A stretch of DNA of 64,000 bases, taken from Helicostylum pulchrum. Its lineage: Eukaryota > Mucoromycota > Mucoromycetes > Mucorales > Mucoraceae. Positions within the stretch are counted from its first letter, which is position 1. Each line of letters opens with the position of its first letter. Under the pieces are notes generated by a model. That model did not search any database, was not told the origin of the DNA, and saw nothing but the letters and a program-made list of their open reading frames with translations. Positions 1 through 11,543 of this stretch are shown one piece after another. The stretch lies in assembly GCA_025677825.1 (NCBI GenBank), contig JAIXMO010000001.1, positions 1,101,175-1,165,174 of the forward strand. Reading direction: 5' to 3'. The translations under genes were made by a program, and so were the position numbers.

Positions 1-735
1 CTATGTAGTCCCACTCAGAGACACCGATTCCATCATTAAACAAATGAGGCTGATTTTTAACAGTAGATAGTATATGGAGTAACAAATCAATACAAAAACC
101 AGTATCATTGTGCTCGGGTTGTATATTAGGATCGCACTCGTTGCTTAATTGCTTCATCTCCCTGTATAACTTTATCCAATTAATGTCGAAGCTGCTCTTG
201 TCGTCATAAATGGAACTGATTATATTTAAAGGCTCAAGGATGCTACTATATTGATCGGTATCGTACTTTCTACACGGAAAACGCGCTCTAAGCTGTTTCC
301 ACTGTCCTCTTGTAAACATTGTTGCTTGTGAGTGCGGGTACGTGCTACTAAGATCTAGAATCGAGTTTAAACCTAGGGCAGCTACAGCTTTATTGTTGCA
401 ATTGAGTGAGTTATAACTACGTTGACGAGAAAGGGCTTCGACTTAATAACTGTACCGACAGAGGAATTGCAGTCAGAAACGTAAATAGTATCATATTCGT
501 TATTAAGATTTGGGGTATTGGAGGATGTGGAGGCACTAGTGTCCGAGTTGTTGGTATCGATAGTCTCTTTTAACACGGCAATTTGATTTACTGCTTCTTT
601 TTCAAACGAGATTTGGACAAACTGTCTTACTTGTTGATTTGTTCTTCTTTGGGATTCTTCTATCTCTTGTTCTATGTTGTTGTTGTTGTTGTTGCTGTTG
701 CTGCTGTTGCTGTTGTTGCTGTTGTTGCTCAACAT
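1..735 (-). pseudogene. Hypothetical protein, frame-broken, runs off the window edge
   Basis: A minus-strand reading starts at an ATG at 733-735 with an Asn/Ser-rich low-complexity N-terminus (about residues 1-20), followed by a polar stretch. The frame stops at a TAG at 382-384. A second frame that is open from about 435 down to position 1 continues the protein for over 130 residues (TMFTRGQWKQLRARFP, then a compact Trp/Tyr-containing region ending WDY at the edge). In this second frame there is a stop just upstream of about 440, so the two halves are joined only by a shift near 435-450. No plausible intron spans it. It could be a pseudogene, a sequencing indel or a family that tolerates the break. 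I do not recognise a function. Confidence 0.45.
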
Positions 736-1261
736 AGTTAAGTGTTAGGTAAGGTAGAAGAAAAGTAAAAGTAGTCAATGCAAACTTTTTTTAAAAAAAC
801 AAAAGTGAAAGAAAAGGGGGAAAATAGACGTACGCCGGTTTTTTTTTAAAAAAAAAAATATCGTCATTATCCCTTTTGGACCACTTGATTCAAGGTAATC
901 GCCACTTGGCGCAACCCGGTTTAATTCCCGGTTTAAAAACAACATATTACTAAATAACTTACTGTTGTTCAACGTGTTGTTGTTGTCGTTGTTGTTCAGC
1001 GCGTTTTCGTAAAGTTTTTTTTTTTTTATCATTTTGATTATTTGAAACGAATAACACATGCAAACAAATACACATTTATTTCACCTAGTGGTAAATCACT
1101 TGCAAGCAAATCCATTGTTACTGATTATCTCTTTCTACAGCAGTAGGTTCAGGGAAATATTCTCTTTGTCATTACTATCACATGCTGCAGCTTTGTTTAT
1201 GACGCTTTTGGTAAAGCATGGTTTTTTTTGGGAAGCATTCGGAGACGTGCTGTAGTTGATG
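736..1261. other. Intergenic, no supported gene
   Basis: This stretch contains A/T runs and short open frames on both strands (for example 775-1059 minus) without recognisable domains, splice structure or codon bias. I call no gene here. Confidence 0.5.
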
Positions 1262-1560
1262 TCACAAGAAGTTTAGATCTGTTCCGCTCCCTCAACCACA
1301 ATCTATCCTACCAGTACATACTATTCATCAACCCAGGCTTTTATTACAAGGTGAAACTTTACCAATTCCTGCATCTTCTCATACTACGTATTTTGCGTCG
1401 CCTTCTTTAAAAAAAAAAGAATTTATAAAGTCTGTAAAAATTCAGACTGCTCTAGAAGCTCAAAAAGAGAAGACATGTTAGGCTGCCCATTACTCAGAAG
1501 AAAAAATCCAAGCAGCCATTTCCCTGCGTTAACAGCACGAATATATAACAAATTTGACAG
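1262..1560 (+). pseudogene. Decayed coding stretch
   Basis: One plus-strand frame reads sensibly from about 1262 (HKKFRSVPLPQP...), through a Lys-rich region (FIKSVKIQTALEAQKEKTC) to a TAG near 1478. It then continues in the same frame (AAHYSEEKIQAAISLR) to a TAA near 1528 and beyond (QHEYITNLTDCTLT). Two in-frame stops interrupt a frame that otherwise looks like real protein, which suggests an old dead gene or repeat fragment. No family is recognised. Confidence 0.3.
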
Positions 1561-2280
1561 ACTGTACTCTCACAAACCATTTAAATAACTTTATTTTACT
1601 TATATATTATATCTTATTAAAAACATTTAAAAATATCATAAAGGTCAATGATTATTTAAGTTATTCTTAGTTTTAGTAAACTAAGCTATGAGAGGTAATG
1701 TATGTAACTAGCTGTATCAACCGTATCATTAGTAGATATTTCGATACGCATTTTGAATAAGATCCTTTAAATACTACCCAACTATAGTTACACGGTCATA
1801 AGGCGAGCGTGTGTCACGTCATCCTTATTTATTTTTTGAAAAAAATCTCACTGTAAACATATTCATGGTTTCTTTTGCTTTGCTAGTGATTCCTTTGTCA
1901 CGCTTTAGCTTAGTCAACTTCCAGTTGAACAGAACGGCTGCGCTTGTTTACGAGGACGTCTAACGCAGACTAAATGGGCAGTAGTGACTTTCATGGGGAA
2001 TTGCTGGCATTACTCTTGGTTTAAGTGAAAAAAAAAGGATATCGTTATTTGATTATATTGACTAGTATATAATGATATGGAGTTCTGTTCTCCATCTGCC
2101 AATTGTAGGGTACCTAGTATGAGCATGAGGCAAATGATTTCTTTTCTTTTCACCATTGGTTCCTTCTTTGAGCACAATTTAAGTTAGTTGATTATCATTA
2201 TTTAATGGATATAGTGGTAGAAAAAAAAAGATAGTTGGTACCAAAAAAGGTCTATCTTATGTGGCTGACTCATATCACTT
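1561..2280. other. Gene-poor stretch
   Basis: AT-rich sequence with no convincing ORF. Parts may be a decayed 5' portion of the transposase remnant that follows, but I cannot align them to it. Confidence 0.4.
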
Positions 2281-2560
2281 TCTACTGTTTAGTAAAGAAA
2301 TAGGTTAAAAACTATGTATACCTGTGACGGATAATTCTGCAATTCACAAAAGACCTGATGTTTTGCAGTCAACTCATAAACATGGTCATACTGCCATGTT
2401 TTTATTACCTTATCCACCAATGTTAAATCCCATTGAAGAGTGATGGACAAAGTTCAAGCAAGAAGTTCGAAAGACACCTCTAGCAAAGAATGAAATTATA
2501 GCTCACCGTATTGAATAAGCAGTAACAGTTGACCGTCTGTCTGGCGGATCCGACTAAACT
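2281..2560 (+). pseudogene. IS630/Tc1-mariner (DDE_3) transposase remnant
   Basis: One frame carries the C-terminal catalytic region of an IS630-type transposase: HFLLFSKEIG, then TDNSAIHK (second catalytic Asp in the DN..H context), then the hallmark LPYPPMLNPIEE followed by a stop codon where W is preceded (stop-WTKFKQEVRK). The last catalytic acidic residue of the family lies in the NPIE(E/D)xW motif and is still visible. At least three stops break the frame (before KLC, inside the LNPIE motif and after HRIE). The element is dead and its ends were not found. Confidence 0.7.
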
Positions 2561-2897
2561 TTATACAAAAAAAAAAGAAGCTACATCAAAAAATTGTAAA
2601 GGGTTGATCCGACACTCTTCAAAATTCTTTCAAAGTGTATGAACATGGAAAACATGTAAACATTTTACTGTTAATAAATTGCGTATTTCTTCACACATAA
2701 CCGTTACAAATATTCTAAGCATTTTTTTTTTTTAAATGTACAATTTGCCCCTTTCCATTACGTCATTGTGGTTGGTGCTTTTTCATCTCCAGCATTTTTT
2801 TAAAATGCAACAGCCCAATTGGTTTATAAAGTGCGATACACACGGTACAGAAAAAAAAGGGGGCTGGACTATTAAGTACTCCCTTTTCTTTTACTAG

Positions 2898-2915
2898 TTT
2901 ATACCCTTTTTTTTT
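2898..2915 (+). promoter_or_regulatory. TTATACC-plus-T-tract promoter motif
   Basis: TTTATACCC followed by a run of T lies about 23-40 bp upstream of the ATG at 2938. Very similar motifs precede the starts at 4276, 19973 and 37474, so it is probably a core promoter or transcription-start element. Confidence 0.4.
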
Positions 2916-2937
2916 ATTTTAGCTACAAAAGAATAAC

Positions 2938-3933
2938 ATGGCTTTTAAACAAATCTCTGAACAAGATTGCTGGTTTGTGATTGGGGCTCATCAAGCTGGT
3001 GCTACAGAAAGACAATGCTCAGAACTCTCTGGTCTCTCAAAGACAGTTACTCACAACATCATCCACAATTTCAAGAAACTAGGCTCTCCCCATGCTTCCA
3101 AGTTATCCGTCATTACTTTACTCAATAATACCCAACGTAAGTTAAATTATATATAAAAAGCAGGTACAAATTAGTAACGGGGTTTTCTTTTTATGTTTCT
3201 TAGCAAATAATAAACGTAAAAACGATGAAATTTCAAAGGTACAACACAGCTGATAACAAACAAAAAAAGGGGAGGGGGAAATATATGTATTAACGTTTAA
3301 TTGTATAGAATGAGACTACAAAGCCTCGCAAGAGGGGAAGACCTCGTAAGCCATTGGAAGCACCCTTTTTTACAGAGGCAATTGTTCGTAATGTTTTATT
3401 GGAGGCTAGAACGGATCAGGTAAGAAATAATACATTTGCATATATATGGGAGTGAGTGCATGGTCTTGTGGTTTCTGATCACGTGAAATAATATATAGAA
3501 ATCAACTACTACTACCAGTACATACTCACCTAATTTATATCCGTTGGATCGACTTAATACACCGCCTAGTGATGGAGAACAGCATCATCATCATCATCAC
3601 CATCATCATACACAAAAGAGACAGAGACGTAGTTCATCCATTATTACAGAGTATTTACCTCCTACACCTCATTCGATTGCAGCAATGGATGATACAACAG
3701 ATGAAGAGACTGAAACTAGTAATAATGATAATGAATGGCAAATGGAGGATGATGAACAGTTATTGGCACATGTACTAGGTGTACCATTAAATAACTTCAA
3801 GTGGAAGAAGGTAGAAACTCAATTTGGTGATAGACACATGGCAAAGATGTGTTCTGAACGTTGGGAGTTTTTAAAGAAGCAACTAATTAAAGATATGCGT
3901 TCAATTGTAAAGGAAAAAGACTGTTTGCTGTAA
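2938..3933 (+). CDS. HTH / AT-hook / SANT-like DNA-binding protein, possibly transposon-derived
   Basis: The model join(2938..3136, 3204..3238, 3309..3419, 3499..3933) gives 259 residues, all joins in frame with GT-AG introns. Residues 1-60 form a transposase-type homeodomain-like helix-turn-helix (ERQCSELSGLSKTVTHNIIHNF). Exon 3 encodes an AT-hook (KRGRPRKP). After a linker with a nine-histidine tract, residues about 190-250 form a Myb/SANT-like domain (acidic DDEQLLAHVLG, then FKWKKVETQFGDRH and CSERWEFLKK, with regularly spaced Trp). There is no DDE nuclease. Three DNA-binding modules suggest a chromatin or transcription role in the nucleus. This is inference; no orthologue is recognised. 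A TTATACC motif sits just upstream. Confidence 0.65.
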
Positions 3934-4275
3934 TTGTTAATAATCCAAGTATAAAAAAAGATAAAAAGGAGGAGAAAGAAAATAGAAGAAGAACCAAATC
4001 CGTTATTCACCCACACATTGGACGATCTTTTTATTGTGTTACAAAATAATTCGAGTGTAACCAATTTCAACGTGCAAGTTAACCATATTGTAACAACTAG
4101 GCATGGTTTAATCAATGTCAGTGCTCCCATTAATAAATAAAAAAAATATCGTTCTATTTTATAACCTTATACTTTCCTTTTCTCTCTTTTATACCCTTTT
4201 TTTTTATTACCTTCCTTTTCCGCCTTTTTTTTTTTTTCTTTCTTTTTCTTTTTATACCTTTTGCCACTCCCAATT
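3934..4275. other. Short intergenic promoter region
   Basis: Between two same-strand genes. It holds pyrimidine tracts and two TTTATACC motifs (4188-4205 and 4251-4262), and no supported ORF. Confidence 0.5.
4251..4262 (+). promoter_or_regulatory. TTTATACCTTTT promoter motif
   Basis: Copy of the motif also seen upstream of 2938, 19973 and 37474. It lies about 14-25 bp before the ATG at 4276, and a second copy with a longer T-tract is at 4188-4205. Confidence 0.35.
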
Positions 4276-5722
4276 ATGAGAAGGAACAAGTGGCAATTGT
4301 CCCTCTTATTTAGTGTTGTTGCAGCTTTATTTATTTCTATAGGTAAACTTATAAAACCTGTAAAGCTTTGTAAAACCTGTATATTAAAATTTTATTTTAT
4401 TTCTGTTTCCTATTAGTTAATGCTCAACAATCAAGTAAGTTTATTTATTTAAAAATACTAGATCGAAAATCTAACCTCTCTCTCCTTTAAATAAAGATGA
4501 AAAAAGCTCCATAAAATCAATCAAAACTACCACCACTAAACATACTCACAGTAGAAAGTTTCAACGTACAACCACAATCAATAACTGTACTTTAGCTTCT
4601 ATCCAACGCAGCAAATCACTCAGTGCTACCAAGACCACCAGTACTAGATTACCAAATACCCAAACCGTTTATGTTTGTTCTACACGCAAAAACCATGTAA
4701 CAAAACATGGTAAGCAACACCATAAAAAGAAAACAACCACCACTACCACCGCTCGTCGTTCTACTACTACTCACCACTCCAAGAAAAAGTCCCTTACCAA
4801 AAAATCAACCTCCTCCAAAAAGAAGACTAATACCAAAAAGAAGACTAATACCAAAAAGAAGTCTACTACCAAAAAGAAGTCTACTACTACTACTACCAAA
4901 AAAACTACGACTAAAACTAAAAAGACTACTACCAAAAAGTCTACTAAAAAAACTACAGCCAGTAGCACGCAAGTAGAGAAATTGGATCTCACAGCAACTA
5001 CTACTACTACTACAGAAAAGCCATTACCTACTCAAACTGACGCAAATAGTGATGATAGTGCCAATGATGATCAATTTATTGGAGCCGCTTTACCTACTCA
5101 ACAAGAAGCTGCTCCTTCTGTTATTGCTGTTGCTCCTACTCCCATTCCTGCTCCTGCCCCTGTTGTTAACAACACACCAAAGGATAATAACAGCCAAGTG
5201 AATGCTCAAACTGTTGAAACCACTGAAACCAGTGACGCCGAACCTCAAAGTAAGGTAATTGGTGTCTCTGTTGGCGCTGTTGTAGGCTGTATCGCAGCAG
5301 TTGGCTTGGCTGGTATGTTTATCTATAAGCGTCGTGAACGTACCACACACGATCAAGATGTTGAAGATATGAACCAAACCAGTGAAGTTAACACGCGTTG
5401 GAGAACACAATCCTTTATGGCAGTTGTTGCTGGTGCAGTTGCAAAACTTCCTAAACGTAGTAACTCTACTGCTTCCAATAATGGTGATAGTGGTGGTGGT
5501 GGCGGTGGTGTATTAGGCTCCATTCGACGTGCTGCCAGCAATGCTTCCAGATCACTTTCTGTCCGCTCTAAAGGAAGCTCTCGCTCTAGCGTTCAAAGCT
5601 ACGGTATTGCTGTTTCAGGTCCTGTTCCCCCAATTGCTCGTATTGATGGAGATCAAGCTCAGTACTATGGTGAACCTGCAAGTCCTACTACCACTGGTGC
5701 ACATCATACACATGCTTATTAG
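4276..5722 (+). CDS. Secreted/membrane Lys-Thr-rich single-pass protein
   Basis: The model join(4276..4342, 4417..4434, 4497..5722) begins with a signal peptide (MRRNKWQ then LSLLFSVVAALFISI, cleavage likely after NAQQ). The predicted outer region is Ser/Thr-rich, with an array of KKKTNT / KKKSTT repeats (about 4800-4950) that is strongly basic, then a Pro/Ala/Thr-rich stalk. One transmembrane helix follows (VIGVSVGAVVGCIAAVGLAGMFIY), with a KRRER stop-transfer signal. The roughly 130-residue tail contains poly-Gly and many Ser/Arg. This layout resembles fungal mucin-like wall sensors or adhesins, but no WSC or other known ectodomain is seen. The TAA-rich 3' end is 88 bp from the convergent RasGAP gene. 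Confidence 0.75.
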
Positions 5723-5810
5723 ACTTTTTGTTTTTCCTTTTTAATAATAAATAATAAAATAATAAAATAGGACTTTTAAACAAGTGTAGTACGAAATAGA
5801 ATTAATTTTA

Positions 5811-8800
5811 TTATTCTGTTACTGAAGAATGTACAATGATTCTTGTATTCAATTCTTCTTTTGTCATGTAATCATTGCCATGCCATGGTTGAGGTCTAGT
5901 CTTTCTTCGGCTCACTTGTTGCAGTTGCTGTTGTAAGATAGCGTCTGTATTTACCATCATGGCGTCTTTTGTACTTCGTCTCTGTAAACCAAGGATGGAT
6001 TTACAGGTACGCGTGATGACATTAATTGCATTACACTCTTGCGCGCACCACGTAGTAAATTGCGATAGCTCTAGTGCTAAATCAATAAAATACGGAGCAA
6101 TGATCTCCTCTTGTTTATGTCGTAGTAATAAAATCCCTTCATTTCTATTGATACAGTCTGCATCTAATTTATCGTCCACCTGTTTAGAAAAAAAAAACCT
6201 CGAGTATTTAGTATAGTTTTTTTTAGATGATTACTTTTTTCGGTTACTTACAGATACAAAATTAATAAAGTTCATAAAATGGTGTGTATTGTTCTATTAT
6301 ATTAAAAAAGCTTAATTGTTTCCCTTCACTTCTTAAAAGCCTGTTTTTTTTCTTTCTTACCTGAACAAATTCATTTAAACGAACCATCCAGGGTTCCTTT
6401 GCATTTTGCTCAATTGAGCTATGACTGGCTAGAGTCATTAAACACTTTGCTATCAAAGTTAATGTACGACACGTTTTTGTATCAGGGTGATCTAAATATT
6501 ATATTAGTTCAAATGTTGTGCAACGCGCACTTGATATTCTCACCTTGAACAAGTCCAAATTGTTTAGGTGAAATAATAGCGGGGCAAATCCATCTCAGAA
6601 AGATAAACCCACTATTTTTATTTTTTTAAAAAATAAAAAATTAATACGCTATATTTTTTTTCGTATATTTTATATATATATTTTACCTAACACAAGTATA
6701 TCTAGCTACTTGGTGATGTCTATCCAATGTTTCTTTACCTAAATCAAACTTTTTTACAATAGCAGATTGTAAATGTCCAAAAATACGCCGGAGTTCACTA
6801 TAAATATATGATTCGAATCAATTAAAGAAAAAAAAATATGAAAAAAAAAACCTAAATACTTTACATTGGACACTTTGTTTTCGCCTTTTGAATACCTCCC
6901 CAAATAGATCTAACAAGATCAAATAGTTCGGTACAATTGGCAAGCGTATTCTCCGTAGTACTATTAGATAATCGTGCTGATTCAACCTATGCTTTTTTTA
7001 CGTCAAAAAACAAAATATTTGTATTTTTTTTTTGCTTTCTCTTTTTACCTCAATATGTAGGCTAAATTTACATATCTTTTGAATGGTGAATTGAAGTGCC
7101 TCTTCCAAGAATTCCTTTCCACTCATTTTCATATAATTATCGATTACTTTTGTAAAAAAGGAATTCCCTCTATAAAAAAAAAAGTGCACATGTTTTTAGT
7201 TTTTGTTTTTTCTTAAAAAAGTAACCACTTTTTACCTAAAAAGAATATTCACATCATCTTAAAAAAACGCTGGGTTAAAACAAATGCAGTTACTCGTGTA
7301 TATAACAAATCTTTTTACCTGAACTTAATGAAGATACTTCGTAATCAATCAATGATTTAATCCATGTCAGTGTCAATCCCATGCCTTCATAGATCCTTAG
7401 TAAATTTCTAGCTAATCCTTGTACATCCGATGTCTTTCTAGCCATATCATATATAATATCATGTCTAAACTCCGTCAATACATCCATCAGTGGTTGGTAG
7501 ACGTCTAACGAAAACACTTGATGTTCCTCCAACAACAATCCAACTCGTAATTGGCCTAAAGATCCAGATCCAGAACCTAAACTTGTCAAGGAAGCAAAGG
7601 CCCTATTTCTACTTTCTTTTCTCACCTCATACCATTCCTCTCCCATCACATTTGACATCTCCATTTGACCTACGGGTAAGAACACAGTGCCGTACACCGT
7701 TTCACGATCATTCTTACTGCTTCTTGAATAAATTGTAATGGTTAATCCGTGTTGCATCTTACTAATATCACTAAACATAAACTCTTCTCTCCAAAACAAA
7801 TCGGGAGTCTTTTTTAAAGATCCCGTTAAACCCCGTATTTCATTATCAATGACTATATCACAATAGAGTTCGCTGTGTACTGAGTCCTTATGGTTCACTT
7901 GGAACTTTCTTCCTTCTGAAATACGGATGGTTAAACTATAGATGGTGCGTAATGGAGTAGTAGGTTGCTGGCACGCGCGTTTAAGTCGCACAAGCCATGC
8001 ATCTCGTTGTACTTTACTGCATGTCATTAAATGATACGTCTCCGAAGGTCGAGGTCGAATGACAATACAGTACCTCATGTGATCAATGGAATCTGAAAAC
8101 GGATAAATGTCCTGCGGTGAAAGCGTATCTAATTGAATTGGGCAATGAAAAAACGCATTCTCATCCTACTTTCAATCATTAAGTATAGATCTATTTTACA
8201 GTGAGATTTTTTTTTTTTTTTTTTTACCTTTTCGGTTTCCAAGTGAAGCAAACCGTTCTCAAATAGTTGTACATGAAGTACACATAATGTACCTGTATGA
8301 TGTGAAGTGCAACTTAATTTGTTTATACATAATTCTATGTAGAAACATCAGTACTTGTATCTTTTTTTTTTTTGATTTATAAACTTACTATGGATTCGAA
8401 ATAATCCAGTCATAATTACATTGGATTGATTGATAATAACATTGGATATATTACAGCAATTTATAGGACACTCTGTAACGAGTCGAGGGTACCCAAATAA
8501 TAATTCTCCATTACTATTTTCTCCATTATTAGCAAAATAAGTTGGTGAATTTCTTACGACCTATTTAAGGGATTGTTTTAGTTGATTATGCATAATGCAA
8601 CCTGTATAACCTTACAGTAGTCATATTGGCTTCTATCTTTTTATGATGTATCGCATCCATAGTGGCAGAAGCTCCAAAGCTAGGCTTTTTAGTTAGAAAC
8701 GTTCGATTACTAGTATGTGTACTAGTATGACGAGGATGAGGAATCTAAAAAAAAAAAAATTAAAAAAAAGGAACCTTTTCTTATTTTTTTATATCACTTA

Positions 8801-11146
8801 CAGAACTCTTTCTAGGAATAGGTTGATTAGCTTTTTTACTACTTATAGTAGGCTGTTGCTGCTGAAGGTTCCAAGATCTCAGCGCCTGTAACCAATTTGA
8901 GAAATCAATGGCTGTTTCGGTTTGAAGATTTAGGCTTACAAAATACGAGTGTTAAAAAAGAAAAGAGAAGAAGTGAGAAAAAAAAGAGAAAAATCATTTA
9001 CATGTTACTGGTTCCTGCAGAACTGATTTGAATGACAAAATCGCGTTTATCCGTTTCTGATGCATGAACAATCGCACACTTTAAATTAGAAACAATAACT
9101 GTCGTCTATTAATGCATATATTAGTTTTCTCTCTTGTGTAATCGTTTCCAACTTACTGAGGGATCCTTGTATTGTTTAAGATGTCCATCTTCTTTTGATA
9201 TATAAAAATAATACCTAATTACAAACAAACAAACAAACAAAACTTGTAAGTGCCACACACAAAATTAAGTCTCTTTTTTTTTCTTTCTTTACCTTTCCCA
9301 TTTGCCTTCTTTATTATGATTAGCATCCTTGTTACTATTAATTCCATTTGTACAATTACTATTGACTCCAGCTGACTTTTTCTTTGTCAACAAGTAGCCT
9401 TTAGTACTCATTTGTGTTCCCGCCAACGAAAGCGGGTTTGTAGTTGACAATAAGGAATCTAAACTATTATACCTTTGCTACAAAAAAAAAAAAAAAAAAA
9501 AAAAAAAGTCAAAAAAAAACAACAGTTGGTTCAAAGTAGTTACTTACTACCACTCTTGGCTTGTTTAAAAAAGTAAATGGCATAAGTGGTGTAGGCGAAG
9601 AGGGTCGTGACCTTATCATAAAGTTTTCATTGGGTGGCTTTAACGAGTTCTTTAAACAACTGTAATAAGAAGCTAATTTTTCTTGGATATAATAAGACAA
9701 ACGTTCGTTATTTAACTACATAAGAGAGGGTTAATAACGTCAATTTTAAAATAACAGTTGATATTTCAATATTTTACTTCATTGTAGTCTTCAAATGAAG
9801 AACGTGGAAATGGCGAACTGGACCGTTCTTCGGTACTGCTGTGGCTACTACTGGTACTACTGCTACTACTGGTAGACTTTTTGGAATTGATGTCGTATAT
9901 AAAATCAGTTGATATCAGTACCAGTTCTTCAAGTGTCTTTAAATTACGATGTTTATCCGATTGTAAACCTTCAAACAATGGTGTCAACTACCAAAAGGAA
10001 AGAAAATGGGGGGGGGGTATAAATATTAAGGGAAACTTTATGATTTTTTTGTTTTGTTTATTTTACCTTGTCATTAACTAGCTTTCGCGTGGCTCTAATT
10101 AGATTATTGAGGGCATAAATGTACTCCAACAGAACTTTGCATAGTGATCTTTTGGCTACATAGAGACCGGTACTGATTTCCTATTATTTTGTGAGTGTTA
10201 GTTCGATTTATAATTTGTTGTGGTTTTTGACTAAACATACATCTAATGTCTTGCTATTGGCTTGAGAAGATTTCAATTTCTGTGTGGCACAGTAGTTATT
10301 TGATAATTGAACTTGCTTTACTCTACAGGCACTCACATTGGTTTCAAATTGCTACATATTAAAAAAAAAAATGGGAAGTTTAGTGTCTCTTAAATAGTTT
10401 TATATTGGACCTTTTTTTTTTTTGTACCGTTAATGTTTCCTTGATTTTTGATCCATGATCACGTAAATAAGCTATATATATATATAACAATTAGAATAGA
10501 GTTTTTTTTTTTAGGCTGTTATTGTATACTTGCGTAGAATAGATCGAATATCTTGATTATCCCAAACTTCTTCATCAATTGATTTGTTGTCACTAGGCCA
10601 ATTTAAGTGATTACACTCTTCCGCTGTATAAAATGGCTCGTTGAGTACTAGCTTCGTTTGGTCGTAGAGTAATGCAATCGATTTACTGTAGGCTATTTCT
10701 AATTGTCTGCATTGTTCGATTTTTTCCAACCAGGTCAAGTAATGATACAACCAAGTCTCTAAACAAGACAAGTATTCGTGAAATACAGGCGAATCAATCC
10801 AAATATCTTCATACAAGATATCTGAAGATAGATCCAGCATTGGTATATCAGGGTGTAATAAATTATTTACTTGGTTTGATACCATGGTCTTTCGACCTGG
10901 TATGGCAATACTTGTCTCATCATCATCGCTGCTACTACTCATGCTACTGGCTGTGTGTATACTACAGTTACTAGTTGTATCCTCATCATCCTCTTCATCA
11001 CAAACTACTTGGTTGGAAGTTATCCATGGTTGTTGAATAGACGATAAACTAAAAGAAGACCTTGGTAGTCTTGCCGACATATCATCGTCGTTATCATCAT
11101 CATCTATATGAATTAAAGGTACACTACTTGAACGTGATTGATCCAT
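5811..11146 (-). CDS. Ras GTPase-activating protein (BAR-PH-C2-RasGAP)
   Basis: A gene of more than 12 exons, read right to left. The N-terminus is acidic and Ser-rich. A helical BAR-like region follows (SPVFHEYLSCLETWLYHYLTWLEKIEQ ..., then VSACRVKQVQLSNNYCATQKLK and KRSLCKVLLEYIYALNN). A PH domain spans about 9440-8860 (KEGKWER-YYFY... to FSNWLQALRSWN), with a second PH-like segment ending DAWLVRLKRACQQ. A C2-like domain follows (IYSLTIRISEG... GTVFLPVGQME). The RasGAP domain begins LARNLLRIYEGMGLTLTWIKSLI. A short exon joins DDVNILF to RGNSFFTKVIDNYMK, placing the arginine finger (LFRGN). FIFLRWICPAIISP and the C-terminal helices complete it. It should accelerate GTP hydrolysis by Ras at membranes. 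It is divergent from the RasGEF gene (397 bp apart). The first intron may use a GC donor (10533-10532). Confidence 0.85.
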
Positions 11147-11543
11147 ACTATTTAAAAAGAATTAAAGAAATAGAAAAGAAAGAAGAAGAATACCGTTTTA
11201 CACATATATATAAAAAAAAGGGGTTTTGATTAACAACAGTGTAAATATAACCCCTATTTTTTTGTTGTTGTTTTTATATTATTTATATATTTATTTACTC
11301 CTCACTGATAACAATTCTATTACCAACTATTTCTCTCCTTTTCTTCTTCTTTACACTTGTATATTTTCATATACTGACTCTTTTAGTAGCTGTATACCCC
11401 ATTTACATATATATATTTATATATCCATTCATTTTTTTATATCGTATAAATTACTGCTATCTCTTTTTTTTTTTTTTTTTTTTTTTGGTCTTGAAAAAAA
11501 ATACCTATATATCTAAAAAGAAAGAAAGAGAGAGTGAAAGTAA
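11147..11543. promoter_or_regulatory. Shared divergent promoter region of RasGAP and RasGEF
   Basis: This 397-bp T-rich spacer separates the start codons of two divergently transcribed genes with opposing biochemical roles. No specific operator is recognised. An open frame at 11226-11516 is low-complexity Leu/Tyr/Phe sequence from T-rich DNA and is not called. Confidence 0.4.

Noticed and set aside
3819..4130. Minus-strand frame opposite the SANT-like exon
   Set aside because: It overlaps a well-supported coding exon on the other strand and shows no domain.
11226..11516. 96-residue Leu/Tyr/Phe frame between RasGAP and RasGEF
   Set aside because: Composition follows from T-rich promoter DNA; no splice sites or similarity, and it occupies the shared promoter.
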